In this document: positions 22,439-32,407 of the stretch, in pieces
Numbering within the stretch: the stretch's first letter is position 1
How the letters are laid out: every line of letters begins with the position of its first letter
Assembly (NCBI RefSeq): GCF_014145225.1
Contig: NZ_JABVCQ010000007.1
Location: forward strand, 1-64,000
DNA from: Thiospirillum jenense
GTDB taxonomy: Bacteria; Pseudomonadota; Gammaproteobacteria; Chromatiales; Chromatiaceae
DNA: 64,000 nucleotides
Direction: 5' to 3'
Made by a program: the position numbers and the translations under genes
Notes under the pieces: model-generated
Told to the model about the DNA's origin: nothing
Seen by the model: only the letters and a program-made list of their open reading frames with translations
Databases searched by the model: none

Positions 22439-23191
22439 ATGTCCGAAGAAGACTCACGGACGCATTTTGGCTATCAGCAAGTCCCAATTGAAGAAAAACA
22501 GCAACGGGTGCGTGCCGTTTTTGATTCGGTGGCAGATCGCTATGATGTGATGAATGATTTAATGTCATTAGGTATTCATCGCCTATGGAAACGCAGGGCT
22601 ATTAGTTTAGCCGGCGTGCGGCGTGGTCAACATGTATTAGATTTAGCCTCCGGCACCGGTGATCTTGCAGCGAGTTTTGCGCAGATTGTCGGCACCAGTG
22701 GGCGCGTGATTATGTCTGATATTAATCAAGCCATGTTAATGCACGGGCGCGAGCGTTTAGATAATCGTGGCATTGTCGGTAATTTAGAGTATATTCTAGC
22801 CAATGCCGAGCACTTACCCTTTGCGAATAACAGTTTTGATTGCGTCACCATTGCATTTGGCTTGCGTAATGTGACACATAAACAAGAAGCACTCAATGAA
22901 ATGCAGCGGGTATTGCGTCCTGGTGGGCGGGCATTGGTATTAGAATTTTCTCATCCTACGAATGCACCTTTGCAGCGCATATATGATTTATATTCATTCT
23001 CCGTGCTGCCATTACTCGGGCGGTGTGTTGCCGGTGATTCTGATAGTTATCGCTATCTTGCCGAGTCCATTCGGATGCACCCCGATCAACCCCATCTTTT
23101 ATCCATGTTGGAACAGGCTGGGCTAGAACGCTGCGAGTTTTTTAATTTAACAGGCGGTATTGTTGCCATTCATCGTGGTTATAAGTTATGA
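22439..23191 (+). CDS. ubiE: UbiE C-methyltransferase for ubiquinone/menaquinone
   Basis: A 250-residue SAM-dependent methyltransferase. It has the UbiE signatures [18 protein letters not shown] and the SAM-binding loop [12 protein letters not shown] (about 66), then [14 protein letters not shown] and the C-terminal ESIRMHPDQ. It methylates the C2 position of the polyprenyl benzoquinol (ubiquinone path) and demethylmenaquinone. GAGG lies 12 nt before the ATG. It overlaps ubiJ by ATGA (23188-23191). Confidence 0.96.
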   Translation: MSEEDSRTHFGYQQVPIEEKQQRVRAVFDSVADRYDVMNDLMSLGIHRLWKRRAISLAGVRRGQHVLDLASGTGDLAASFAQIVGTSGRVIMSDINQAMLMHGRERLDNRGIVGNLEYILANAEHLPFANNSFDCVTIAFGLRNVTHKQEALNEMQRVLRPGGRALVLEFSHPTNAPLQRIYDLYSFSVLPLLGRCVAGDSDSYRYLAESIRMHPDQPHLLSMLEQAGLERCEFFNLTGGIVAIHRGYKL

Positions 23192-23829
23192 GCGAATCTT
23201 TATTTGCCATTCCCGATCCCGTTTTATTAGTGCTGCAAGAGAGTGTGAATCGTTTTTTAGCATTGGATCCTGAAGGTGCTGAACGCCTTTCTACGATGCA
23301 AGGGCAGGTGTTGCTTATTGAAGTATTGGGACTAGAAACGCGGTTGTTTGTTGTCCCGGGGCGACGGTCATTGCAACTGTTTAGTGCTTATGATGCCGAA
23401 CCGGATTGCACTGTACGCGGGACACCAGTGGCATTATTGCGTTTAGCACTTGGGCAGCGGCGTGAAGAACAACTCTTTTCGGGTGATATTGAAATCATTG
23501 GTGATAATCACAGTGCGCAACGATTGAGTGATGTATTTAAACACCTCGATGTGGATTGGGAAGAATTATTAGCGCAAGTGGTTGGAGATCATTTAGCGCA
23601 TCAAATTAGTAGCCAAGCGCGTACTGGTGGTCATTGGTTGCAGCGCAGTGCTGAACGCTTGACGCATGAGGTACGAAACTATCTATATGACGATGGTCAA
23701 TTATTAGCAACCCATTACGAGTTACAGCGGTTTTTAAATGATGTTGATCATTACCGTGATGCAGTAGAACGCTTGGCAGTGCGAATTGAACATTTAACGC
23801 CGCGTATTCTTGGTATATCCACATTATGA
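23188..23829 (+). CDS. ubiJ: UbiJ, accessory factor of aerobic ubiquinone synthesis
   Basis: A 213-residue protein with an SCP2-like N-terminal domain (about 10-115; [38 protein letters not shown]) and a helical C-terminal part with [13 protein letters not shown] and ALxxFLxDVDxxRxxVERL-type ending. UbiJ binds ubiquinone intermediates' lipid tails and organises the UbiE-F-G-H-I complex with UbiK. ATGA overlaps on both sides place it in a tight operon between ubiE and ubiB. Confidence 0.92.
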   Translation: MSESLFAIPDPVLLVLQESVNRFLALDPEGAERLSTMQGQVLLIEVLGLETRLFVVPGRRSLQLFSAYDAEPDCTVRGTPVALLRLALGQRREEQLFSGDIEIIGDNHSAQRLSDVFKHLDVDWEELLAQVVGDHLAHQISSQARTGGHWLQRSAERLTHEVRNYLYDDGQLLATHYELQRFLNDVDHYRDAVERLAVRIEHLTPRILGISTL

Positions 23830-25478
23830 CACCAATTCGCCAAACATTGCGGTTGCTGCATATCAGTGTGGTTTTATTACGGCACGGATTAGATGAGGTG
23901 ATTCTAGCCACTCACTTATTCCGCCCGCTGCGGTTTTTATTATTTATATCTCCCTGGTATTGGCTGCGCAAACCATTACCCGCTTATCCAGTGCGGGTGC
24001 GGGGTGCATTGGAAGAACTCGGCCCAATTTTCATTAAATTTGGTCAATTATTATCCACGCGCCGCGATCTATTACCCGATGATTGGGCAGATGAATTGGC
24101 GCGGTTGCAAGATCGCGTTGCGCCCTTTCCATCTGATCAGGCACGGGCATTAATTGAAAAAGCCTGGGGGCAGCCAATTGCGACGGTATTAAATGATTTT
24201 AATGACGTGCCACTCGCTTCAGCATCTATTGCGCAAGTGCATACGGGTCGTCTTAAAGACGGCCGCGAAATTATTGTCAAAGTATTACGTCCTGGTATTG
24301 AAAAAATCATTGATCGTGACATTGCGCTAATGTACAGCATGGCGCGACTACTAAATCGCTATTCGCGTGATGCACGGCGCTTGCGTCCAATAGAAGTGGT
24401 CAGTGAATATGAAAAAACCATTTATGGTGAATTAGATTTGCAACGCGAAGCAGCGAATGCGTCACAATTACGGCGTAATTGGTTAAATCATTCGGCATTG
24501 TATATTCCTGATGTGTATTGGGATTGGACGCGACCCAGTGTCATGGTGATGGAACGCATTTATGGTACACCGGTTAGTGATATTGCGACATTAAAAGCTC
24601 AGGGAATTAGTATGCGTTTATTGGGTGAACGCGGCGTGGAAATCTTTTTTACCCAAGTATTTCGAGATAATTTTTTTCATGCCGATATGCACCCGGGCAA
24701 TATCTTTGTCGAATCAAACGGGCGCTATATTTCGGTAGATTTTGGGATTGTTGGCAGTTTAACTGAAGCAGATCAACGCTATTTGGCAGAAAACTTATTA
24801 GCCTTTTTTGACCGTAATTATCGCCGCGTTGCTGAATTACACGTCGAATCTGGTTGGGTACCGCCAGGAACGCGAGTGGATGAATTCGAGGCAGCAATCC
24901 GTACCGTGAGTGAACCGATTTTTGAAAAACCGCTGGCTGAGATTTCTTTTGGTCATTTCCTCGTTCGGTTATTCCAAACGGCACGGCGTTTTAATATGGA
25001 AATACAACCACAGCTCGTGTTATTAGAAAAAACGCTATTGAATATTGAAGGGTTAGGACGGCAGTTATATCCTGAATTAGACTTATGGACTACCGCTAAA
25101 CCTTTTATGGAACGTTGGATGAAAGAACGTTTAGGACCCAAGGCATTATGGCGGCGTACTCGCGCTAATCTTGGTCCAATGAGTGAACATTTACCTGAAT
25201 TACCGTTATTAGCATGGCGGGTGCTATCTGGATTAGATCATACGCAGCAAGAAGCGCGCTTGCGTCGAGAAGAGAATGAACGGCGTGAACGTGAACAACG
25301 CGAGCGGCGCACGTTAATTGCTAGTTTAACTGGGGTTACTTTTATTTTATGTGGTACCTTGTTAATCCTGCTAGGACCTGGTGAATTATTAGAGCCATTG
25401 ACGGCAAAAGTATTTGGTATAGTCAGCGTTATTAGTGGTGCATGGTTATTATTGCAACAATGGCGAATGATGGCATAA
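23826..25478 (+). CDS. ubiB: UbiB, ADCK/COQ8-type atypical kinase/ATPase
   Basis: A 550-residue protein. The UbiB-specific KxGQ motif is present ([16 protein letters not shown]), as is the Ala-rich nucleotide loop ([11 protein letters not shown]), with catalytic [11 protein letters not shown] and the DFG-like VDFGIVG. Two C-terminal membrane helices (about 500-545, [20 protein letters not shown] and [14 protein letters not shown]) anchor it. It promotes extraction or handling of ubiquinone precursors in the inner membrane. The preceding charged stretch ([13 protein letters not shown]) is typical. Confidence 0.96.
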   Translation: MTPIRQTLRLLHISVVLLRHGLDEVILATHLFRPLRFLLFISPWYWLRKPLPAYPVRVRGALEELGPIFIKFGQLLSTRRDLLPDDWADELARLQDRVAPFPSDQARALIEKAWGQPIATVLNDFNDVPLASASIAQVHTGRLKDGREIIVKVLRPGIEKIIDRDIALMYSMARLLNRYSRDARRLRPIEVVSEYEKTIYGELDLQREAANASQLRRNWLNHSALYIPDVYWDWTRPSVMVMERIYGTPVSDIATLKAQGISMRLLGERGVEIFFTQVFRDNFFHADMHPGNIFVESNGRYISVDFGIVGSLTEADQRYLAENLLAFFDRNYRRVAELHVESGWVPPGTRVDEFEAAIRTVSEPIFEKPLAEISFGHFLVRLFQTARRFNMEIQPQLVLLEKTLLNIEGLGRQLYPELDLWTTAKPFMERWMKERLGPKALWRRTRANLGPMSEHLPELPLLAWRVLSGLDHTQQEARLRREENERREREQRERRTLIASLTGVTFILCGTLLILLGPGELLEPLTAKVFGIVSVISGAWLLLQQWRMMA

Positions 25479-25588
25479 ACAGCATTGATATAATGAATAC
25501 CAAATATCCAACACTCAGTGCATTTGCCAATTATTTTTATCGTTGATGAACAACATTGAATTGCCCTGCCTTTTAGGTCATTATTAAT

Positions 25589-27502
25589 ATGCCTGTTTTG
25601 TCATTACGCGGTGTTACCTTAGGCTACGGTGGCGCTCCATTGCTCGATGCCATTAATCTAGACCTTGAACGCGGTGAGCGCATTTGCCTAATTGGGCGTA
25701 ATGGCGTTGGTAAATCTACCTTATTGAAACTCATTGCCGGCGAATTACCGCCCGATAGCGGTACAATACATGCCACGTCGGGATTGCGTCTGGCACGTTT
25801 AGAACAGGAAGCTGAAATTAATATTGCTTTAAATAATGATCAGCGGGTACTTGATTTAGTCGCGGCAGGATTGGGTGAATTAAGCACATTAATTAGTGAT
25901 TACTACCGGCTTAGTCATCAACTGAGTACGGCAGCAACGGATGCTGAACTAACGCAATTGGCAGTTATTGGTCAACAATTAGAAAGCCACGGTGGCTGGG
26001 AAATTGAACAACGTGCCGAGCGGGTGATTAGTCGTTTGGGATTGGATGCGGATGCGCGTTATTACGCATTGTCGGGCGGCTTGCGGCGCCGCGTATTATT
26101 AGCCCGCGCATTGATTCGTGATCCTGATGTATTGCTGCTTGATGAACCAACTAATCATCTTGATATTGATACGATTGATTGGTTAGAGGAGTTTTTATTA
26201 AACTATCATGGCACACTTTTATTTATTACACATGACCGCCGTTTTTTACGCCGATTAGCCACCCGTATTTTAGAATTAGATCGCGGTCAACTCACCGATT
26301 GGCCGGGAGATTACACGAATTTTACTCGCCGTCGTGAAGAACGCTTACATGCAGAAGCAATGAATCGAGCGCGGTTTGAACAGCAATTAGCGACCGAAGA
26401 AATCTGGATTCGGCAAGGGATTCAAGCGCGGCGCACTCGTAATGAAGGGCGGGTGCGCGCATTAGAAATGATGCGACGTGAACGGGCAGCGCAGCGGCAA
26501 CAATTGGGTACAGCGCGAATGCGATTGGATAGTAGCGAGCGCAGCGGGCGATTAGTAATTGAAGCGCAAGCGGTACAGTTTAATTGGTCAGCCGATCAAC
26601 CCCCACTCATTACCAATTTAAATACCATCATTATGCGCGGTGATCGCGTTGGGATTATTGGCGCGAATGGCGCGGGCAAAACCACGTTATTAAAACTGCT
26701 GCTCGGTGAATTAACGCCAACGCAGGGCGAATTGAAACGCGGCAGCAATTTGCAAATCGCTTATTTTGACCAATTACGCGCCCAATTAAACCCAACTGCC
26801 AATGTGTGCGATAACTTGGCCGGTGGACGCGACCGAATCGAAATTGCCGGGCGTAGTCAACATGTCCTATCCTACTTAAAAGACTTTTTATTTACACCAG
26901 AGCGCGCTCGTCAACCCGTCATGGCATTATCTGGCGGTGAACGTAATCGTTTACTATTAGCTAAACTGTTTTCATTACCCGCCAATGTATTAGTATTAGA
27001 TGAACCGACCAACGATTTAGATAGTGAAACATTAGAGTTACTGGAAGAGTTATTGCACCAATTTGATGGCACATTATTATTAGTGAGTCACGATCGTGAA
27101 TTCCTCGATCATTTAGTGACGACAACTTTGGTATTAGAAGGGCAAGGGCGCGTTAATGAATACGTCGGCGGTTATACTGATTGGTTGCGGCAGCGTCCAC
27201 CATCGCCATCATTATTGGCGCCAATACGACCCGCAGTGACAACGCGTTCAACAACATCTGCACCCGTTAAATTAACTTTTAAGCAGCAACGTGAATTGGC
27301 GGCGCTTCCAGCGCAGATTGAATTATTAGAACAAGAGCAGAGCCTATTACGGCAACGATTATTAGAACCGGGGCTGTATCGGCAAGCTGGCAACGAAGTC
27401 GCCGGAATTCACGCTCGCTTATTGGCACTGGAAGTGGAATTAAATACGCTGTATCAACAGTGGGAAAATTTAGAAACAGTAAAACAAGCAAGCGGCGGAT
27501 AA
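25589..27502 (+). CDS. uup: Uup-type ABC-F ATPase
   Basis: A 637-residue soluble protein with two ABC ATPase domains: Walker A GRNGVGKST (about 36) with signature LSGGLRRR (about 160), and GANGAGKTT (about 358) with LSGGERNR (about 447). The linker between them carries the positively charged interdomain segment (RRTRNEGRVRALEMMRRER). The C-terminal Uup coiled coil (about 560-637, FKQQRELAALPAQIELLEQEQ) binds DNA in E. coli Uup. ABC-F proteins act on the ribosome; Uup loss also raises excision of transposons. There are no membrane segments. The ribosome-binding site is weak. Confidence 0.92.
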   Translation: MPVLSLRGVTLGYGGAPLLDAINLDLERGERICLIGRNGVGKSTLLKLIAGELPPDSGTIHATSGLRLARLEQEAEINIALNNDQRVLDLVAAGLGELSTLISDYYRLSHQLSTAATDAELTQLAVIGQQLESHGGWEIEQRAERVISRLGLDADARYYALSGGLRRRVLLARALIRDPDVLLLDEPTNHLDIDTIDWLEEFLLNYHGTLLFITHDRRFLRRLATRILELDRGQLTDWPGDYTNFTRRREERLHAEAMNRARFEQQLATEEIWIRQGIQARRTRNEGRVRALEMMRRERAAQRQQLGTARMRLDSSERSGRLVIEAQAVQFNWSADQPPLITNLNTIIMRGDRVGIIGANGAGKTTLLKLLLGELTPTQGELKRGSNLQIAYFDQLRAQLNPTANVCDNLAGGRDRIEIAGRSQHVLSYLKDFLFTPERARQPVMALSGGERNRLLLAKLFSLPANVLVLDEPTNDLDSETLELLEELLHQFDGTLLLVSHDREFLDHLVTTTLVLEGQGRVNEYVGGYTDWLRQRPPSPSLLAPIRPAVTTRSTTSAPVKLTFKQQRELAALPAQIELLEQEQSLLRQRLLEPGLYRQAGNEVAGIHARLLALEVELNTLYQQWENLETVKQASGG

Positions 27503-27583
27503 TTCAATATGTTTTTATAGCGCATGTAAACATTTAGCATCTATTCACTTTATTATTTATTGTTAATTCTAAGGAGCCGCGTT

Positions 27584-28429
27584 TTGAAATTTACCGCTGA
27601 AGAATTTCGTCATTGGCACAATCGCAGCATTACATTGTTAGGCATGTCCGGCGTTGGTAAAACGTATTTATCGGGTATTTTGCGCAGTCACGATTGGTTT
27701 CATTATTCAGGTGATTACCGCATTGGTACGCGGTATTTAGACGAACCGATTTTAGATTTAATTAAAACGCAGGCCATGTGCGTCCCTTTTTTGCGCACCT
27801 TATTGCGTCGTGATTGGATTGCTATTACTAACAACATTAAAGTTGATGATTTAGGTCCAGTCTTAAGTTTTATTGGACAGTTGGGCGATCCTGACCTCGG
27901 TGGAATGAGTTTAACGGAATTTAGTCGTCGCCAGGCGCTATACCGCGATGCGGAAATTCGTGCAATGCGTGACGTGCCGGAGTTTATTGACAAGGCGCGT
28001 CTGATTTATGGGTATCGCCATTTTGTTAATGATGTTGGTGGAAGTTTATGTGAATTGGATGAGCCGTCGGTGATTGATTTATTAGCACAACACACGCTGA
28101 TTTTATACATTCGCGTTCCTGAAGAAGATGAAATTAAATTAATTCAGCGCGCCCAAGCGGATCCCAAACCATTGTATTTTCGCCCGGCATTCTTAAAAAC
28201 AGCGGTTAAAGAGTATTTACAACTGGAACAGTTAGAATACGTTGCAGATATTGATCCTAATGCTTTCACCCGCTGGGTATTTCCCCGTTTATTTCATTCG
28301 CGGGTGCCACGCTATGAAGCCATTGCACAACCCTATGGCTATACCGTCAGTTCTAATGAAATAGCAAGCATTCGTGATGAGCAAGATTTTTTGACATTAA
28401 TTGAATCTGCCATTGTTCGTCAAATATAA
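27584..28429 (+). CDS. P-loop ATPase of unknown role
   Basis: A 281-residue protein beginning at TTG 27584 because AAGGAG sits 7 nt upstream. Walker A is LGMSGVGKTYLS (near residue 20). Then come conserved-looking blocks (HYSGDYRIGTRYLDEPI; FVNDVGGSLCELDE; RVPEEDEIKLIQRAQADPKPLYFRPAFL). It has no membrane segment. The fold resembles a nucleoside-kinase-type P-loop protein, but I do not recognise a named family. Low-GC and gene order give no clear partner; it ends 145 bp before the methyltransferase start. Confidence 0.7.
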   Translation: MKFTAEEFRHWHNRSITLLGMSGVGKTYLSGILRSHDWFHYSGDYRIGTRYLDEPILDLIKTQAMCVPFLRTLLRRDWIAITNNIKVDDLGPVLSFIGQLGDPDLGGMSLTEFSRRQALYRDAEIRAMRDVPEFIDKARLIYGYRHFVNDVGGSLCELDEPSVIDLLAQHTLILYIRVPEEDEIKLIQRAQADPKPLYFRPAFLKTAVKEYLQLEQLEYVADIDPNAFTRWVFPRLFHSRVPRYEAIAQPYGYTVSSNEIASIRDEQDFLTLIESAIVRQI

Positions 28430-28465
28430 GTAGGGGCTGTGCAATTGTAGATTTGTCGCTCAAAT

Positions 28466-28492
28466 TGTAGGATGCGGTGCGCTTGCACACCG
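28466..28492 (+). repeat. Hairpin between the ATPase gene and the methyltransferase
   Basis: CGGTG-cgcttg-CACACCG flanked by GATG/TATC-type partial arms. It resembles dispersed imperfect palindromes common between genes; there is no T-run. Confidence 0.4.
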
Positions 28493-28574
28493 TATCACTC
28501 GCGGCAAGTTTATTGGTGTGCTTTTTAGCTCAACACATTTTACGCAAGCGCAATTGCTTAAACTCCCAAATAAA

Positions 28575-29375
28575 ATGATGTCAGACGCTAGTATTTATTT
28601 TCAAAATGATTCTGTGACACTTATTAAAGGTAATATACTGGCGACGAATGTAATTGAGAATCATAGCATTGATCTAATAGTGACTTCCCCGCCGTACAAT
28701 GTTGATATTCAGTATAATTCTAATAAAGATGATTTATCTTACGCTGAATATTTAGAATTTTCTCAAGCATGGTTGACCAGATGTTTTCATTGGTTAAAAG
28801 ACGATGGACGTTTGTGTTTAAATATTCCGCTGGATAAAAACAAAGGGGGGCAGCAAAGTATTGGGGCTGACATCACCACAATTGCCAAACAGATTGGTTT
28901 TCAATACCACTCTACCATTATTTGGAATGAAGGCAATATTTCACGGCGCACTGCGTGGGGGTCGTGGTTGAGTGCGTCGGCGCCCTTTGTTATTGCCCCG
29001 GTGGAATTAATTGTCGTGTTGTATAAACATGATTGGAAAAAAACGAGCGGGAGTCGCATCTCGGATATTAATAAAATTGAGTTTATGGATTGGACAAATG
29101 GGTTATGGAGTTTTAATGGTGAAAGCAAAAAGCGTATTGGTCACCCGGCGCCATTTCCACTTGAATTACCGAAACGCTGTATTAAGTTATTTAGTTTTGT
29201 GGGGGATACGATATTAGACCCATTTAGTGGGAGTGGTTCGACGATAATTGCAGCGGCACTGCATCAACGCCAAGCAATTGGCATTGAAATTGATAGCAGT
29301 TATTGCGAACTCAGCAAACAACGGTTGTTAGATTGCACTCGTCAGAATTGTTTGGTGCTTGAGGATACGGAATGA
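28575..29375 (+). CDS. DNA methyltransferase of a type II restriction-modification system
   Basis: A 267-residue amino-methyltransferase. The catalytic motif TSPPYN (about residue 40) comes first, and the SAM-binding motif DPFSGSGST with GIEID comes near the C-terminus. This is the beta-class order (IV...X-I). TSPPY favours N4-cytosine methylation, though N6-adenine enzymes with this motif exist. The middle carries the target-recognition stretch (KKTSGSRISDINKIEFMDWTNGLWSF). ATG 28575 is chosen; an upstream GTG would add residues without similarity. It overlaps the nuclease gene by ATGA. The specificity cannot be read. Confidence 0.88.
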   Translation: MMSDASIYFQNDSVTLIKGNILATNVIENHSIDLIVTSPPYNVDIQYNSNKDDLSYAEYLEFSQAWLTRCFHWLKDDGRLCLNIPLDKNKGGQQSIGADITTIAKQIGFQYHSTIIWNEGNISRRTAWGSWLSASAPFVIAPVELIVVLYKHDWKKTSGSRISDINKIEFMDWTNGLWSFNGESKKRIGHPAPFPLELPKRCIKLFSFVGDTILDPFSGSGSTIIAAALHQRQAIGIEIDSSYCELSKQRLLDCTRQNCLVLEDTE

Positions 29376-29941
29376 CACAATCTATTAAAGACTTACTCAT
29401 TACATACTTTAAAAATCATCCATTCCAAGATTGTGAACATGGGCCCGTTGTGGATTGGGTTACAGAACAGTGGCTGCTTGAACATGATAACCCGCCGCGA
29501 GACCCATGGCGGAGCATTCGTCATCTTCATGAAGAGGGTTTTTTAATCAAAGTTAGCAAAGGAATATACCGTTATGATCCCAATTATATTGTAAATAACC
29601 AGCTAGAGAACTTTACTGACGAACAAAGAAAAGCTATTTTTGAACGCGATCATTATCGTTGTGTTATTTGTGGACGCGGTTATGCTGAGGGTGTTGAAAT
29701 CCATGCTGACCACATTAAACCGAAGAATAAAGGTGGCGAGGCGAGTATTTTAAATGGACAAACGCTGTGTGCTGAACATAACCTGAGAAAGAAAAATTAT
29801 CAGCAAACGGAACTAGGGAAACGAATGTTTATTCGCTTGGATGAGTTGGCAACAGCAAATCAGGATGATAATTTAAAACAATTTTGTACTGAGATTTTCA
29901 GAGTATTTGAAAAATATCATATTGACGATCACATTAAATAA
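29372..29941 (+). CDS. HNH restriction endonuclease partner of the methyltransferase
   Basis: A 189-residue protein. The N-terminal about 75 residues look like a winged-helix or recognition part (DPWRSIRHLHEEGFLIKVSKGIYRYDP). They are followed by an HNH domain with zinc-binding pairs: CVICGRGYAEGVEIHADHIKPKNKGG, then NGQTLCAEHNLRK. His-Asn-His-type residues are present (ADHI, LNG, EHN). Translational coupling to the methyltransferase identifies it as the restriction enzyme. No controller protein or Vsr gene is visible. The base composition is AT-richer than the neighbouring housekeeping genes, which suits acquisition by transfer. Confidence 0.82.
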   Translation: MTQSIKDLLITYFKNHPFQDCEHGPVVDWVTEQWLLEHDNPPRDPWRSIRHLHEEGFLIKVSKGIYRYDPNYIVNNQLENFTDEQRKAIFERDHYRCVICGRGYAEGVEIHADHIKPKNKGGEASILNGQTLCAEHNLRKKNYQQTELGKRMFIRLDELATANQDDNLKQFCTEIFRVFEKYHIDDHIK

Positions 29942-30000
29942 TAAATGCGGATCATTTAAATTTTATAAAATTCAGCAGAAAATTAATGCTATTCAATAAT

Positions 30001-31347
30001 TTATTTCACTTTATGATTCCGCCGTTGTGCCATTAACGTCTCAATTGCGGCGACCTCTTTTGGCACCTCACGCGATAGGATTTCATTACCGCCGGCGGTA
30101 ATTAACACGTCATCTTCAATCCGAATGCCAATGCCGCGATACTCCATTGGCACGTCAGCATCGGGTGCAATATAAAGCCCCGGTTCAATAGTCAAAACCA
30201 TGCCCGGCGTGAATTGTCGCCACTGTTGATTCGGTTTGTAATCACCGACATCATGCACATCCAATCCTAACCAATGCCCGGTGCGGTGCATGTAAAAGGG
30301 TTTGTATTGCTCTTCTTTAATTAAACGCGGCACATCTTTGCTCTGTCCAGCCAATAAACCCAATTTCACTAATCCGCGTGTTAATACCTTGACGGCCGCC
30401 TCATGCGGGGCATTCCAATACTGTCCGGGAATCGCGCAAGCAAGCGCGGCGGCTTGGGCATTTAAGACCAATTCGTATAATTGACACTGCGCAAAATTAA
30501 AGCGCCCATTGACGGGAAAGGTGCGGGTAATATCGGATGCGTAACCATTGAATTCGGCGCCGGCATCAATTAACACTAAATCCCCATCGTGCAATGGTGC
30601 ATCATTACTGACCGAATGCAGAATGCAGGCACGTTCACCGCCGGCGACGATGGGTGAATAGGCTTGATGGCGGGCGCCGTGTTGGGCGCAGGTGCAAATA
30701 AATGCTGTTTCTAATACCGCTTCAGTGCTGCCGGGTTGGCAGGTGGTCATTAACGTGCGATGGGCAAGAGCGGAGATTTTAGCCGCCCGCCGCATTAAAG
30801 TTAATTCAGCCGGGCTTTTAATGAGTCGCAATTCGTGCAGGATACGATCTGATGAGACGCATTCACTCGGTGCAGTGATTCCACCTCGGGCTTTATTGCG
30901 TACTACGCGCAGCCATTGCATGATTTGCGCATCAAATTCTGCATTAACAGCGAGTGGATAAAACACGCGCCGGCGATTAGACAACAAGTCAGGAATCTTT
31001 TGTTCTAATTCGGCGAGTGAATAGGCAACATCGGCTTGATATTGCGCAACTGCCCCATCAATTCCAATGCGTTCTCCATCCCAGCGTTCGCGTTCGGGAT
31101 CACGCGGGCGGCAAAATAAGGTGTATTCAGCGCCGCGTTGGCCGGGGGTAATGACGGCAATGGCGTCGGGTTCGGGAAACCCGGTTAGCCAAATAAAATC
31201 GCTGTCTTGGCGGAATGGATAGGTGACATCCCGGTTGCGGATCATTTCATGGGCAGCGGGTAGAATTAAGACGCTGTCGCTGCCGAGTTGATTAATGACT
31301 TCGCGGCGGCGGCGGCGGTATTCCTGCGCGGTGATTCCTAATGCCAT
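30001..31347 (-). CDS. pepP: Xaa-Pro aminopeptidase (aminopeptidase P)
   Basis: A 448-residue M24B metallopeptidase. The N-terminal AMP_N domain (1-140; LTGFPEPDAIAVI) is followed by the pita-bread catalytic domain with the metal ligands: LIDAGAEFNGYASDITRTFP (two Asp), HRTGHWLGLDVHDVG (His), LTIEPGLYI (Glu) and GIRIEDDVLI (Glu). It removes N-terminal residues preceding proline and acts in the cytoplasm. In many gammaproteobacteria pepP heads a ubiH-ubiI operon; here it stands alone. Confidence 0.95.
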   Translation of the reverse strand: MALGITAQEYRRRRREVINQLGSDSVLILPAAHEMIRNRDVTYPFRQDSDFIWLTGFPEPDAIAVITPGQRGAEYTLFCRPRDPERERWDGERIGIDGAVAQYQADVAYSLAELEQKIPDLLSNRRRVFYPLAVNAEFDAQIMQWLRVVRNKARGGITAPSECVSSDRILHELRLIKSPAELTLMRRAAKISALAHRTLMTTCQPGSTEAVLETAFICTCAQHGARHQAYSPIVAGGERACILHSVSNDAPLHDGDLVLIDAGAEFNGYASDITRTFPVNGRFNFAQCQLYELVLNAQAAALACAIPGQYWNAPHEAAVKVLTRGLVKLGLLAGQSKDVPRLIKEEQYKPFYMHRTGHWLGLDVHDVGDYKPNQQWRQFTPGMVLTIEPGLYIAPDADVPMEYRGIGIRIEDDVLITAGGNEILSREVPKEVAAIETLMAQRRNHKVK

Positions 31348-31747
31348 GCAATTAAACCTAATTAAATAAACGGTCAGAATTGGGTATTAAATCCCCACTC
31401 GCTGCACGAGCGTCTTTTTCAAAAACGGGGCTGTTAAGTTTTTGATTAACGCCAAAAGTGACGCAGTTTAGAGTATAAGTAATTGATTTTCTTATCAATG
31501 GCGCTGTATATCGTAAGCAACCCGACTCTTGGAAAATCAAACACTTAGAGTCCAACTGCGTAATTCCTGAAATCATCACCACCGGCAAACACGGTGTCGG
31601 CATTGTGCACCGCCAGGGCAGATAAATGGCAAAGCGGTTTATTCTTAATCCACCTTTTCAAAGGCAGAGCGGTTAATCAGCATTTAACAGCCCTGCCTTT
31701 CTTTTCAAAAGGCGGTCATTCGCTATTGCAAACGGGGAGTTAACTCA
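31348..31747. other. 400-bp gap; one terminator-like hairpin
   Basis: No convincing gene. A minus-strand frame at 31358-31603 has no recognisable features. The main structure is AAAGGCAG ... CTGCCTTT (31660-31700) followed by CTTTTC, an intrinsic-terminator-like hairpin on the plus strand. It lies between two minus-strand genes, so it could end cytochrome b transcripts only weakly. Confidence 0.5.
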
Positions 31748-32407
31748 TCACACGCTACGAATATGACTGGGTTGATCACGCAATAGATACGCCTCCTCTT
31801 CAGCACTGAGTTCGATTTCATCAAAGCCATTAAACATCGGGCGCAGATGTTCAACAAATGAATGCCCGGTGGTCAACATATACACATGCACCACCACGAA
31901 TACTAATAACGCATAGGCCGCGCCGGTGTGAATCATTGCAATGCCGTATAGCCAATCCGCCGCTTGCGGATGATCGCGCCATACAAAGTAGAGCAAATAC
32001 AATAGCCCTGAAACCCAAATCACGGGAAATAACATCAATTTGAGACTCAAATACGCCAGCGCCTGCAATGGATTATGTTTGCGCCAATAGGCTTTGCGGT
32101 ACGGGTGACGCTCGCCTTTGAAAATGCCGTAAAAATAAAACCGCGCTACCTTAATGATGCCATTGCGCGTCGGGATGTAATGTTTCCATGTCCCGGTGGT
32201 GAAGTGCCAAAAGATGGCGAAAATCCACAATAAGATCAGCAATAACGCGCAAATAGTATGCAGTGTCACGGCGGTACTGAAACTCACCCAATGGTGAATA
32301 CCGTGAATAGCAAAGCCGGTGAACATCAGCATGAAAATTAACGCCATTTGCATCCAATGCCAAAAGCGTTCAAAGCGGGTGTAAATCAATACAAAACGGG
32401 AAATCAT
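31748..32407 (-). CDS. Cytochrome b561-type membrane subunit for the octaheme cytochrome
   Basis: A 219-residue integral membrane protein with four or five helices of the thiosulfate reductase/formate dehydrogenase gamma/cytochrome b561 type. Histidines in helices that can bind two b-hemes include FERFWHWMQ, AVTLHTICALL, WHFTTG and MIHTGAAYALLVFVVVHVYMLTTGH. It overlaps the octaheme gene by ATGA (32404-32407), so the two make one complex. It likely oxidises membrane quinol and passes electrons out to the periplasmic multiheme subunit. Confidence 0.88.
   Translation of the reverse strand: MISRFVLIYTRFERFWHWMQMALIFMLMFTGFAIHGIHHWVSFSTAVTLHTICALLLILLWIFAIFWHFTTGTWKHYIPTRNGIIKVARFYFYGIFKGERHPYRKAYWRKHNPLQALAYLSLKLMLFPVIWVSGLLYLLYFVWRDHPQAADWLYGIAMIHTGAAYALLVFVVVHVYMLTTGHSFVEHLRPMFNGFDEIELSAEEEAYLLRDQPSHIRSV

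Noticed and set aside
31358-31603. 81-aa minus-strand frame in the gap after pepP
   Set aside because: No Shine-Dalgarno, no recognisable motif and atypical composition; read as non-coding.
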